Shown here piece by piece: positions 35,340-46,239 of a stretch of 64,000 bases of DNA. Within the stretch, counting starts at the first letter, position 1; each line of letters starts with the position of its first letter. The stretch lies in the NCBI GenBank assembly GCA_964007475.1, contig OZ023273.1, positions 82,686,598-82,750,597 of the forward strand. Reading direction: 5' to 3'. Source of the stretch: Hybos culiciformis. Its lineage: Eukaryota > Arthropoda > Insecta > Diptera > Hybotidae. The notes beneath the pieces were generated by a model. The model ran no database searches. It was not told the origin of the DNA and was given only the letters and a program-made list of their open reading frames with translations. Both the position numbers and the translations under genes were made by a program.

Positions 35340-37640
35340 TGAGAGATGCTGTTTTCCACATCCAAGAAAAATTAATTTTTTTTTAACTGATATCGAAATC
35401 GAAGTGAAATATTCATTATGAGTTTCGGAATTAAAAATCTACACATTCGGATACACAAAACGATTGAATCCAGGCCTAATTCTGCAGTCCTCAACCTTTA
35501 ATGTTATCAAAAGATTATATCATTTTGAATATTTTCTTATGTTTACTATAACTAAACTAAAGTATATTGCAAAAAAAAGACAGTTAATTAAAGAACAAAC
35601 ATTATTTTTAAGCTTATTTTTTTTTTTAATTTAAACGTATACAGTTAATATTGGCATTAAGAACAAAATAATCTTAAATAGGAAAATGTCGTATATTTTT
35701 CCTTTACTAATTTTGTTAAGTTAAAAAATGAAAAAAAAAAATAAAAATAAAAAATAAAATAAAAGTGCACAAAAAATAATTCACAGGTTCAACACTATAC
35801 ATATACAGTCTGATTTCATGGTCATTTTTCTTTGGATAGTTATAGGTGATAATAAGACGATTTATCACTAACTTTAGAAATTCAATTACATTGGAATGTT
35901 TCTTACACTATTTATAACAAAATATAATATTGATAAAAAAAAATACATATAAAAATAAAAGCGGGGTTACAATAATATCGGTTTTTATTTTTTTTTTTAC
36001 TATTTTAAGCAGATACAATTTTAAAATATTTGAATACTAATGTTAAGCGTGTGCTGTTTATACGATATGTATGTGCATAGTCATAATGTCAGGTCATAAT
36101 ATTTTTAGAGCGAATTTGTATAGACATCAAAATTGTACTCAATTATATTTTAATTATTCTTACTATTAATATTAATATACTTTTTCAAAATTTTTTTTTT
36201 TAATTTTTCCCCATTTAAAAGAGTTAAATAATAAAAATATGATTAATTCTAATAAAATTTTTATAAATGAGTTTTTTATTTATAACTTTTTGTACTGACT
36301 TTTATCTACTCTTCATCAGTCTTCATAGCACATTGAAATATTAGATGAAATCTTAATAAATGGAAGTTTAGCCGTTTTGTAACGTTTGTCTTTTGACATT
36401 TCAAAATTAACAAAACAAGTTATACCTTGTTCGCACTTCAACATTTATCCGGATAAATAAGTGAAAATTTCTTCTTTCTGAAACCACCGTTCGCAATTGA
36501 GAAGTGGAAAAAATTTGACAATTCTAGAAAAAACATAAATAAAAAAAACAAACAAATTTTTAAACATTTTTTTTTAAATTCTTTTTTTAAATTTAAGTAG
36601 GTATACTTACATTTGTTAAGCACAGGAATAAAAATGCGATATTTGAACAATAATATTTTAATTATGAATTTTTATTATGAATTTTCAAAAATAATTTTAA
36701 AATTAAATTTCACTTTTTTTTGTTGGTTTTTATTTTTTTGATATTTTGACATAAAATAAACGGTGCCAAACGTACCAAATCTAGCAAAAAGTAGCTAAAA
36801 GGAACTAGCTAAGTGGAAAAAGAACTGAAAATTAAAATATCCGGAAAACGTTTTTGTATGATAATATTCACAAAGTTTCCGGAAAAATCAAATTATAATT
36901 TTTGAACGATAAGACTGTGGTAGTATCAGTAATTTTTTACTATGTATTCTAAACTATTGTTTAACTCAATTTTGCAACAAAAAAATTAAAAATGAGTTTC
37001 ACAGAGTTTCACAGAACGACGATGGATGTTCAATATAATGTGTAAAATATCGGACATATTAATTTTTTTATTTCTTTTTAATATAGAAATTCAGAAACTT
37101 AATGGTGAAATAATGTTGGATTAAAAAACTATTTTTATTTATATACATATAAACATAATATATAAAGTATATATAGTTTTTCTCATTCTATGCTATTAAA
37201 TTAGATATTATTGTAAAGCTTTTAACAGAACACACATTTTAACTCACTTGGCGGTATATTGTTTTTTAATAAAAAAAACAAAATAAAAACCGAAAAAAAT
37301 AAAAATAAATACAATAAAATAAAAATAAATATAAAATTTTTTTGTTTTACTAGAAAAGACGTTACTTAATATGGGATCTAAATATATATATTTTTATAGT
37401 GTGAAACACCTTGCAATATGTAAAATAGGTAGTTACAATTTTTTTTTTAGTTTTTATTTTTTTTTTATTTAATAATAAATACTTTGTTTTTATACAATTT
37501 AGCTTAGGTATTTATTATTATATTTAACAAAAAATAAAAATAAAAAAAAATCTAAACACCTTAAAAGTATATATTGAATGAAATATACATTGTATGTATA
37601 GATACATTTCTTTCTGTACAATTTTCCGCAGAGACTAAGC
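35340..37640. other. No gene seen
   Basis: AT-rich DNA with many A/T runs. The frame at 36438-36650 shows no domain and is A/T-run driven. Confidence 0.5.
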
Positions 37641-37679
37641 TTTATTAATCATCATCATTTAGCACTACAGCTCGATCAT

Positions 37680-37840
37680 TTAGCACTCAGCTTTGGCCTT
37701 CTTTAATATTTGCCATCATTGCGTCCTGTCTTGGGTATTTGTTTTCCAATTTCTTATTTGCAAAACTCGTGCATCATTTTCAATCTTGTTTAACCACCGT
37801 GTCTTGGTCTACCTCATCCGTACAATATTTTCGTGAATAA
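37680..37840 (-). pseudogene. RTE-like LINE C-terminal remnant
   Basis: The minus-strand frame reads KTRWLNKIENDARVLQIRNW, then KTNTQDRTQ, a stop, and WQILKKAKAEC before a final stop at 37680. The RPxxRWxxxIxxDxxxxxxxNW and DRxxWxxxxxxA pattern is the C-terminal tail of RTE/CR1-like reverse transcriptase proteins, and also resembles the end of the 13667-15120 LINE. After the stop the minus strand shows atgatgatgatta, a common RTE 3' tail type. Only the tail is present (5' truncation). Confidence 0.65.
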
Positions 37841-38289
37841 TTCAATTATCTAACTCGAAGTTGGTTCGCTTCACATATACCCCTTCGTCTATTCATCTTG
37901 CAGGAAATATCTTACTCTCGAAAATGTGATCGAAATTAATTTCTGAATAAGTCGTTCTTAAAATATAAAAAATATTATTCAACTACATATTTAACTGTTT
38001 CTAAAACGTCCGACAACAATGCGCAATCTCGTTGACTTCCTATCATTTCGGGTTTCTTAGTTAGAGGTTTTATAAATATTAGATTTAAACTTAATGAATT
38101 CTGATAAAAAATGGGTAGATAGATGAGGAACTTAAAAAAATGGTTAAAGCCCAATTAATGCCTCGGATTATGGTTCGAATTTCCATGAAAATTGTTGTAT
38201 TTGTACATATGACTATAGTTGGTATTGGTTTAAAGATTTGAAGCAACTTTAAGACATATATTCAGTCTCCTTAAACATACCCAATATAC

Positions 38290-38560
38290 CACGAGTCAGT
38301 TATTTGTCCAGTTCATCGGAAATAAAAAATATCATTTGGAAACTAACTTAGTATACTAATGATATGAACACGTCAGCCACAAGGATATATGTTTAGTACG
38401 ACATGGATAAGGATAGTATAAAGGTGACAAATAACTGACATTGCCCATACATTAAGTGTCTTCGAGCTGGTTATTTGTAACCGTAAATTAAGACTGAACG
38501 TTAGGTATACGACAAGCACTAAGGTAAAGAATATAGCTGACGTAGCCGTTAGTTATGAAA
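38290..38560. repeat. Scattered caaataactgac motifs
   Basis: The phrase caaataactgac of the 39-kb array occurs singly here in both orientations (gtcagttatttgtcc near 38295; gacaaataactgac near 38427; a diverged ggttatttgtaa near 38469). This links the unit to the wider 38.3-39.3 kb region. Confidence 0.45.
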
Positions 38561-38619
38561 TTAACATATAAGTCAGAATTAAAAAACCCTCAAATGCACA
38601 ATCAGAAAAAAACACCTCA

Positions 38620-38877
38620 AATGTTTTCTTTTTTGATTTGTTTTTTTTGGTTTTTTTGTTTTTTTTGGTTTTTTTTTATTTATTTTTTATTTTTTTTTGT
38701 TTTTTTGATTTTTTGTTTTTTTTTATTTTTTTTAGTTTCTTTGTTTTTTTTAATTTTTTTTTTTGGTTTTTTTGTTTTTTCTTTTATTTGTTTTTTTTTT
38801 GTTTTTTTTCCTTTTTTTGGTTTTTTTGTTTTTTTTCGTTTATTTTGTTTTTATATTTTTTTTATTTATTTGTTTCG
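38620..38877. repeat. Long T-rich tract
   Basis: About 260 bases of T runs separated by single g, gg, c or a. On the minus strand it is an A-rich tail directly after the 5S-like module at 38878-39040. The long frames of phenylalanine here are artefacts of the tract. Confidence 0.85.
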
Positions 38878-39040
38878 GGTCAACCATCTAAGTACTATCA
38901 CTACGAGACGTTGCTTAACCGTGTGTTCAATGTGATGTATAGTCTTCCACTGAGCTTGCCAGTAATATACAACAATGTATTAAATAGAAAATATAAATTC
39001 GGTATCTATTAAACTTTATACATTGTTTTAGTAATTTAAA
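38878..39040 (-). repeat. Dispersed repeat with 5S-rRNA-like Pol III promoter (copy 2)
   Basis: On the minus strand the order is cattgaacacacgg, ttaagcaacgtctcg, tagtacttagatggttgacc, then the A-rich tract. The last phrase is nearly the 5S rRNA box C, and ttaagcaacgtc is box A. The copy at 18574-18745 agrees over about 150 bases including gtattaaatagaaa and aattcggtatctat. Here the 111-bp tandem array begins directly at the outer edge (39041). Confidence 0.65.
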
Positions 39041-39312
39041 CAAATAACTGACGCTGTTGTCAGCTTTACGTAAACTGGCGCTTATGTACGCCTAGCAATT
39101 TCCTTTAATTTACCAACATATAATAAGCAATCTATAGTAGTTATTTGTACACAAATAACTGACGCTGTTGTCAGCTTTACGTAAACTGGCGCTTATGTAC
39201 GCCTAGCAATTTCCTTTGATTTACCAACATATAATAAGCAATTTATAGTAGTTATTTGTACACAAATAACTGACGCTGTTGTCAGCTTTACGTAAACTGA
39301 CATTTATGTACA
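39041..39312. repeat. 111-bp tandem array, about 2.4 copies
   Basis: Units begin caaataactgacgctgttg at 39041, 39152 and 39263. The first two are nearly identical. Each unit also ends with tagttatttgtac, so caaataact at its start and agttatttg at its end form an inverted pair and each unit could fold. The third unit diverges after acgtaaactgac. Confidence 0.92.
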
Positions 39313-39314
39313 AC

Positions 39315-40038
39315 CAGTAACCGTTTGAAGAGAAAGATTACCTTAATTAGTCGCTTACATTCATGAATTGGACAGGCTGCAAGGTCAAATATTTGTTTCG
39401 ACTTAGAACATAGTTCAATATCCGACACAAAAGCCGGTAATTTAAATTGGTCTTTTAAGCTGACCTTAAAACTGGCTGCCGGAACAAACTCCTGTTTATT
39501 GGTGTTCAAGTTAGTTTCAAAACTAAAAACAAGTCGGAGGCATATCTTAAGCCGGTGTGCCAAAAATATGTTAACTACGAGTGAACTTGTAGGCCGGTTC
39601 AGTACAAATACATGACATTTCTTTACGAACTGGCGCGATGGTATATTGGGATTCATTGTAACTGAGGTATCTTAAAAGTAAAATATCCTAAATTGAAATG
39701 CTGCAATCGGGCTCTACAGTTCATTTATGAGGTTCTATGTTTTTTTCTTTTTGTTAATTAAATCAATAGAATAAAAGTAACTTTTCAATATTTTTTATTA
39801 TCTACTTTTAAATTTAGTGTTTATTTTAATCGCAGTAGATTTGTTCTATTATATACGCGAATAAGATTAATTTTTTTTTTAAGTATACTAGTTTGTCAAC
39901 AATATACAAATGTAGACGAAATGAAGATTTATTGGCTTGGTCTTACGTAACTTCATTAATTATTTTGTTCTCCAAACTTTTTTAAGCCCGTTGTTTCCTA
40001 TATTTAAATATTTTTGCAATCTATTATTGTCACATTAA

Positions 40039-40071
<33 letters not shown>

Positions 40072-40545
40072 TAATAATAGTAATAATAATTTCGAAATTT
40101 CTCACCATCTGTTGAGTTGACAGTATTATCCATTAAATAAATTTTTTTTTTCTTTGCTAAATAACTAAATATTTGACAAAAAAAAAAATACCCAATAATA
40201 TAATACTTTAAGTTTAAAAAAAAAAAAGCTTAAACTTTAATAAAAATGTACTCCAAGAATAGTTTAATTGAAAGCAAATGAAAAAAAAACTTAATAAGCA
40301 ATTTGTTTATCCATTGTCATATTTATTTAATTTATATGATTTCAAAAATATATTATTTCATAAAATAATTATATTTATGTCAAAACGTTGCGGCATTACA
40401 CGTTAATCACGTTTTAGGACATCACGTCAAATTATCGAAAGATATCAAAACCTTTATATTTTTTAGTATCAGTGATTCTGCTACCATTTCCGTAGATTTG
40501 TCACAAAGTAGTGGGGTATTTTTCTCATTTAAGATATTTAGAAAC
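39315..40545. other. No gene recognised
   Basis: A minus-strand frame at 39288-39656 (122 codons, starts MNPNIPSRQFVKKC, with several cysteines) is of ordinary composition but has no domain I recognise, and part of it lies in the 111-bp array. The rest is AT-rich with (AAT)n at about 40035-40065. Confidence 0.4.
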
Positions 40546-40784
40546 AACTTATTTATTTATTTATTTATTTATTACAAATGCTTAATACAAGCGAAAATAC
40601 CCTTATAAAATAATAATAAAAACTATACAATGAGAAATAAAATAAACTAAAAATAAATAAAATAATAATAAACAAAAATCATATACAAAAATAATTTAAA
40701 TATAAGTAAACAATATAATATAATATATATTGCACAAATTAACTTCAACTAGCTGATAAAATATAAAATTGAGACTATCGAAGC

Positions 40785-43070
40785 TATGTTTGAAGTAGAA
40801 AGTGAAATCTGTTATAAATTTTGAACATGGAACTTAGTGGGCTATTTTGACCATAGTTGGTTCTTGAAAATTTGATATAAATAACATCGGAATTTCTAAG
40901 GCTACGTAACGGAACATTGAAAAATAAGTTAGACATTAAACAGCTACTTGTCATCTTGCCCTCGATAACCTCGTGGATAAAACTGAACGATAAATAAGCC
41001 CTTCTACTCTCTAGACTTGGAAGATTGACAAGTTGAAGTCTGTCAGAATACGGAAGTAAATTAAGATTGTCCTGTCAATTAAGGCGCCTCAAAGCAAAAC
41101 GAAGAAAATTTTTCTGGACAGATTCAAGTCTAGAGATATGAATACCATAAAATGGATTCCAGACTTGGCAAGAATATTCTAAAATAGGACGGACAAAAGA
41201 GGAATAAATAAGCTTCATGACATAAGGATCACTGAATTCTCTCGATTGCCGTTTAATAAAACCAAGAATACGAAGAGCTTTATTCACTAAAAAATCGATT
41301 TGTTTAACAAAGTTCAATTTTTCATCCAACAAAACTCCAAGATCAGTGGTTTCTTCAAATCTTGTCAATGAAAAGGATTGAATAGTATATTGAAAATCAA
41401 TTTTACTTTTTTTCCTAAAGAAGGACATAGAGTGACATTTGTTAACATTTAAAAGAATATTATTTGACGTACACCAATTGCAAAATGAATTGATGTCATT
41501 TTGTAAGTCAATACAATCAGAATAGGAAGATATAGCTTTAAAAATTTTTTCATCATCTGCATAAATAAGAACTTCTGACGAATTTAAAATATTCGGAAGA
41601 TCATTAATAAATAAAATGAAGAAAATAGGACCCAGATGGCTACCTTGGGGGACACCACAATTTACTAAAAATGGCGTAGACAGGAAATTATTAAATGAAA
41701 CTTGATAATAGCGATTGGATAAATAATCAGCTACGAATTCCACAAAACCTGAGTGAAAACCCATTTTGTCTAATTTATAAATTAGGCTTTTGTGGCATAG
41801 TTTATCAAAAGCTTTTGAAAAATCTGTAAAAATACAGTCGACATAATAACCGGAAATAAATTTATCGTTACAAAAAGACGTGGAAGTTGACTTACCACTA
41901 CAAAACCGTGCTGCCTATCCGAAATGATGGGCATGATATAAAATTGGAGGTTCTCAGAAATGATTGACTCGAATAGTTATGCTAGAGATAGAGTCGACGT
42001 AATTCACGCGCGTATGCGCGCGTAAAAAAAAAAAAAAAAACCTGTTTTTTTTACCTGTTATGCTCAACGCCGTTCACATGCGAAAAACAAAAGAGAAAAA
42101 GAGAAAAATTAAATTAGAAAAATAAAATGGATTCTGTTTGTAATATTTTTATAATGCTTTTTAATTTATTTATAACTTAATAAAACATAAAAAATTTTAA
42201 TAAATTTGCAATAAATAATTATTTAATTTTTATTTTTGAATATAATTATATTTATGAACTTTTTTATTTTATTAAATAATTATTTGTTTGTAAAATTTTT
42301 TTTTTCTAAAAACAACAAAATAAACAACACTATTTTTTTTTTTTTAATTACAACAAAATAAACAACACAATTATAAACAAATGATTTCCACAATGTACGG
42401 CGTAAAATACTGGGAAAGTTAAAATATTTCAACTTTTACGCGCGTAAGCTACGTTTTACGTCGTTGCGTATAGCCGGTCTCATACATTTTCATACAATTT
42501 GATTTTTTACGTGCGTACACGCGCGTGAATTACGTCGACTCTATCTCTAGCATTAAAGAAGATAAGCGGACAATAGGCCTATAATTCTGAATATGTCTTT
42601 TATTAGATTTTTTATGAAGGGGAATAATGTAGGATATTTTCCAAATAGAAGGGAAGCTACACAGTGAAATGGACATATTAAATAAAGAATAAAGTGGCTC
42701 AATTAATTTGTCCGCACATCCTATTAAGAATGAAGTAGGAATGCCATCCGGTCCTACGGTATTAGTATTTTTCAGTTTTTGAATATGCTTCAAAATTTCA
42801 GGAACAAATTCAAGAAATAATTTGAAAATTTTTGAGTAAAAGCTTTTAGTAGCCTGCTCCATGTTAACAGTATGTAAAAAATGCCAGTCTATAAGACAGA
42901 GAATTATTCATTGCCATGAAATCGGCTTTACTAAAATTAAAGGAATAACTGTTTTCCGACAATAAGTCTTCGAATAATCAATATCTGAACAAATAATAAG
43001 AGAGGGATGGTGTATTTCTTCAGGAAACTATTTAGCAACTAGAGATTTAATGGGGAAATTATCTTTGAAG
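40785..43070 (-). pseudogene. LINE A endonuclease-reverse transcriptase pseudogene
   Basis: In minus-strand order the remnants are: endonuclease C-terminus with shifts (HHPSLI, then KADFMAMNNSLSY); the linker and RT start (42862-42530: SFYSKIFKLF, NTVGPDGIPTSFL, SFPSIWKISYIIPLHK, NYRPIVRLSSL); the inserted element; LFESIISENLQFYI and ISDRQHGF; a shift; TDFSKAFDKLCHKSL; GVPQGSHLGPIFFILFIND; the catalytic block IYADDEKIF; and LEYSCQVWNPFYG. An in-frame TGA at 41075-41077 sits where the family usually has W (LRRLN then QDN). The frame continues to LLPYSDRLQLVNLPSLESRR and RSLRNSDVIYIKFSRTNYG and ends at a natural stop (40785). One stop, a few shifts and the insertion make it inactive. Confidence 0.85.
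41980..42552. mobile_element. 573-bp element with about 46-bp inverted ends, candidate TTA duplication
   Basis: The left end tgctagagatagagtcgacg continues taattcacgcgcgt. The right end is its reverse complement with a few changes out to about 46 bases (acgcgcgtgaattacgtcga, ctctatctctagca). tta is found on both outer sides (41977-41979, 42553-42555), the size expected for PIF/Harbinger or CACTA targets. It splits the LINE A reverse transcriptase between RLSSL and LFESI. The interior has no transposase frame. A decayed relative is at 32482-32786. Confidence 0.75.
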
Positions 43071-43494
43071 TAGTGATTGTGAACGAGAAATCCCATCTCG
43101 CGAACTCTCGAGAAATTTCATGATTATGGAATTCTCACTCTCGAGAAAAATATTTCGAATCTCTTAATTCTCGAGAAATTTATCGAGAATTTTTCGAGAG
43201 TCAGTTCATAACATGTAAATGAAAAAACTATTCAGAATTGACATTGGTGGGTTTTAATTTTTTTTTTTAAAAGAAACCGTTATCTATTGTGTTGTGTTCA
43301 ATAAATGAAATTTATTTGAATTTGAAAACTTGTAAAAATATGCATTAAAAAAATTTTGTATAGTACGATAACTAGCAAAAAAGTGAAACTGTGTAAAAAA
43401 ATTTATTTTTTAGACTGAATACGATAGTAAAGAAGTTTGGAAATTATTTTAAAGAAACAAAGATGATGCTTCATGCACTTTATGTACAAAAAAC

Positions 43495-44225
43495 GGTGAA
43501 CTGACATAACCGCGAATGTCATAACCGCGAACAATTTTTGTCATAACCGCGAAACTAGAATTTGTATGAGTTTCGCGGTTATAACAAACATTTTTGTTAT
43601 AACCGCGAAACTAATTTTATTTTTGTCATAACCGCGAATTCGCGGTTATGACAAAAAAAAAGTTAAGTTTTTCGCGGTTATAACAACAATTTTTGTTATA
43701 ACCGCGAAACACAAATATTCGATTTTTTTCATTTCGCGGTTATAACAAAAATTTTTGTTATAACCACGAAACACAAAAATTCGATCATTTTGAAAACTGA
43801 AATAAGACCTCGAAAAAAATGTTGTAAGGTAAGCACACGGAGGGGAGGCAGCAGGGCGGCGGGCGGGCGGTTGGTCAGTGGGATTTGCGGTGCTCACAAC
43901 TTTTTTTTTCGAGGGGGGCAGCAGAGCGGCGGGCGGGCGGAGCGCCGCAAATCCCACTGACCAACCGCCCGCCCGTCGCCCTGCTGCCCCCCCCTCGCGT
44001 GTGCTTACCACACAACATTTTTTTATCCATGTTTTATTTCATTTTTCAAAATGTTCGAGTTTTTGTGTTTCGCGGTTATAACAAAAATTTTTGTTATAAC
44101 CGCGAAACGAATTTTTTTAAATTTTTTGCCATATTTTTTCGCGGTTATGACACTTTTATTTTTTATTTCACGGTTATGACAAAAAAGTTTCGCGGTTATG
44201 ACATTCGCGGTTATGTCATGTAGCC
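43495..44225. mobile_element. 731-bp palindromic foldback with GC-rich core inside the BED finger
   Basis: The ends share tgacataaccgcgaatg (left 43502 on; right end in reverse complement), with gg outermost on both. The 8-bp sequence caaaaaac flanks it on both sides (43487-43494 and 44226-44233). More than a dozen copies of ataaccgcga or its complement run through both arms, many joined as local palindromes around aaaaattttt. The centre (43829-44008) is a GC-rich hairpin. Removing the element and one flank copy closes the zinc-finger frame between KN and ISWKN, which supports the boundaries. No coding sequence is credible; GC-rich open frames here are by-products of the hairpin. Confidence 0.85.
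43829..44008. repeat. GC-rich hairpin core
   Basis: Left arm gtaagcacacggagggg, cagcagggcggcgggcgggc, ggttggtcagtgggatttgc is mirrored on the right as gcaaatcccactgaccaacc, gcccgcccgtcgccctgctg and cgtgtgcttac. Stem length is about 65 bases with a loop that itself repeats gcagagcggcgggcgggcgg. It is the most GC- and CpG-rich stretch of the window. Confidence 0.88.
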
Positions 44226-46239
44226 CAAAAAACATTAGTTGGAAAAATTCATCAACAACCGGCTTGCATCGCCATCTTGAAAACGTTCATAAAATGAAAA
44301 GGAAAATTAATTGTACTAATTCCGTTGCAAGTGCATCTAAATTTAAAAATGTTGTAAAACTTGCTAGGCTGGCAGCTAAGGATGGATTTTCAATTTCTGC
44401 GATATGTAGAAGCCAATTTAAACGACATAATATTGTAAGAGATGGTCTTTCCTTGCCAAAACAACCATCGGTTGTGATGAATTTAATTTTAAAATTTTAT
44501 GAGCTGAAAAAGGAAGAGATCAAACAGAAAATAAATTCAGCGATATCTAAAAATTAAAAATTTTCGCAATCAATAGACGAATGGACAAGTGTCAGAAATC
44601 GCCGTTTCTTAGACATTCAATAATATTATTCTAATGGGCAATCTGACAATTTTAGTTCGCATAAACGGATCTTGTCCAGCTGAGAAAGCCATTGAATTGG
44701 TTGACACTAAACTTCAAGAATTTATATTAAATGTTAAAACTGACATTGTATGTACAACAAGTGACGCAGCCAAAGTGATGGTCAAATTTGGAGATTTGTC
44801 GCCTGCTCATCAACAACTGTGCTACAATCACGCCATACACTTGGGCGTTCAAAAAATATTCTATAAGAAAAGTCAAGAGTCGGCTAAAAATGTAAACTTA
44901 GCTGATCATTCTGATGATTCTGGTGAAAGTGATGCGTTTGAGAGGGATTCCGAAATTAATTTGATTAATGATAATCATAAATTTGATGTTATCAAAAAAA
45001 TTCGCAAAATTGTGAAACTATTTAAACGTTCTCCAATTCGTAATAATGTCTTACAAAATCACATAAAACTGTCAGAAAAAAAAGAGTTGCAACTTTTATT
45101 GGATGTTAAGACATGTTGGAACACGATGGAAATATTGATTGACAGATTTTTAAAAATAAAGTATCATGTTGTTAGTGAGATGCTTGATCTCAATATAAAT
45201 CATTCATGTGATCCTGAGATTGATGAAAAAATAGCATTGCAAATATTAAATACTTTAAAACCATTGAAAATAGCTGTAGAAGCTCTAAGTAGAAGCGAGA
45301 CTAATATGATAACTGCTGAAGGTATTTTACAATTTTTATTTAAAGCCCTCAAAAACAATAATTCAGAATTAAGTACGTCGCTTTTAAAATCTGAAATCGG
45401 ATACCTTGATAAGATTCCTTCAAGATTCGAATGCGTTGGGAAACGTCAGCGAAGATGATTTTTTAAGATGAGTCCAAAAAATGAAATTGTAAAGTTAGCT
45501 AGATCAATTATGAAAAGATTATTTACTAGCAATAACTCAGACATTGGCAATGAATGTGAAGAAATCAATATAAATGAACAACAAGATGTTGAAAATGAAG
45601 ATGAAGTTATGCCAATGTCTTCTAAATACTTGAAAAAAACAACTGGAAAATTCCATTCAGCAAATTTTAAAACCAATATGTCCAATAAAAAAAAAAAATT
45701 ATTTTAGCTCTCTTTTGAAAGAAATTAATATTTAGGAGCGAACAGGAACATTAACAGAAAATTTGCAACAACTAAGAAATGCCTTATTTTCAATGAAACC
45801 TACATCAACCTAAAATGAGAGAAATTTTAGTATTTCAAGTGACTTCGCAAGAAAGAAAAGAAATCGATTGTCTGACAAATCATTATGTGCCTTGTGTTTT
45901 TTGAAACACTAACTTCTAAAATATGATAAATAAACTTGAAAATAATATTATATTTACTTTTTGTTCATTAATCTTTTTGAATTAATATTAATATATAGTT
46001 TTTTTTTTTTTTTAATTTTTTGTGCAATTAAAAATGTTGTTCAAAATAAAATAGACTCCTTTTCATTTAGTTTTTATATTTCACAACTCTCGAGATCAAA
46101 TCCACATTTCTCGAATCTCGAGAGTTCTAAAATGAGAACTCTCATTTCTCGAGAACACAAAAAAGTCGAGAAAATCACAATCATTACTTTGAAGCTTTAG
46201 ATTAAGGTTAAGTTTTAAGTTGTGGATTAGATTTTATTA

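Larger units (their letters stand above)
40549..43070 (-). mobile_element. Jockey/CR1-like LINE A, split by an insertion
   Basis: The 3' end (minus strand) is a run of aaat units at 40549-40573, preceded by a 3' UTR shared with 15609-15796. Going upstream lie the RT C-terminal tail, the RT core, a 573-bp inserted element (41980-42552), the RT N-terminal part and the end of the endonuclease region. At 43070 the LINE meets the hAT transposon 43071-46186. Whether the LINE resumes after 46194 is unclear. Confidence 0.8.
43400..45914 (+). pseudogene. BED-finger hAT transposase, degraded and interrupted
   Basis: hAT transposases bind element ends and cut with an RNase H-fold DDE core. The BED finger starts YFKETKDDASCTLCTKN (43456-43494), is broken by the foldback, and resumes SWKNSSTTGLHRHLENVHK (from 44237), giving the C-x2-C...H-x4-H ligands. 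A frame then runs to a TAA at 44555. SIDEWTSVRNRRF (44571 on) holds the first catalytic D, and a further in-frame TAA follows. After a shift the frame 44634-45458 has TTSDAAKVMV and CYNHAIHLGVQKIFY (the C-x2-H block). The frame changes again to MSPKNEIVKLARSIM (45468-45707). The C-terminal dimerisation domain remains as LRNALFSMKPTST, a stop, NERNFSISSDFARKKRNRL and SDKSL, ending near 45914. At least four stops and three shifts exclude activity. Confidence 0.85.
43071..46186 (+). mobile_element. 3.1-kb hAT transposon with BED-type transposase pseudogene
   Basis: The left end tagtgattgtgaacgag and right end (reverse complement taatgattgtgattttctcg) are terminal inverted repeats. The 8-bp duplication ctttgaag flanks it (43063-43070 and 46187-46194). 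Many ctcgagaa motifs fill the first 150 and last 110 bases, typical subterminal binding repeats of hAT elements. It contains a degraded full-length transposase and an inserted foldback element at 43495-44225. Confidence 0.9.

Noticed and set aside
38555..39012. Long plus-strand frames rich in F, L and I
   Set aside because: Artefact of a T-rich tract; no membrane protein is implied.
39288..39656. 122-codon minus-strand frame as a host gene
   Set aside because: One end lies in the 111-bp array and no domain is recognised; kept only as a note.
43646..44223. GC-rich frames with alanine, glycine, arginine and proline on both strands
   Set aside because: By-products of the GC-rich hairpin and ataaccgcga motifs of the foldback; frames on both strands mirror each other.
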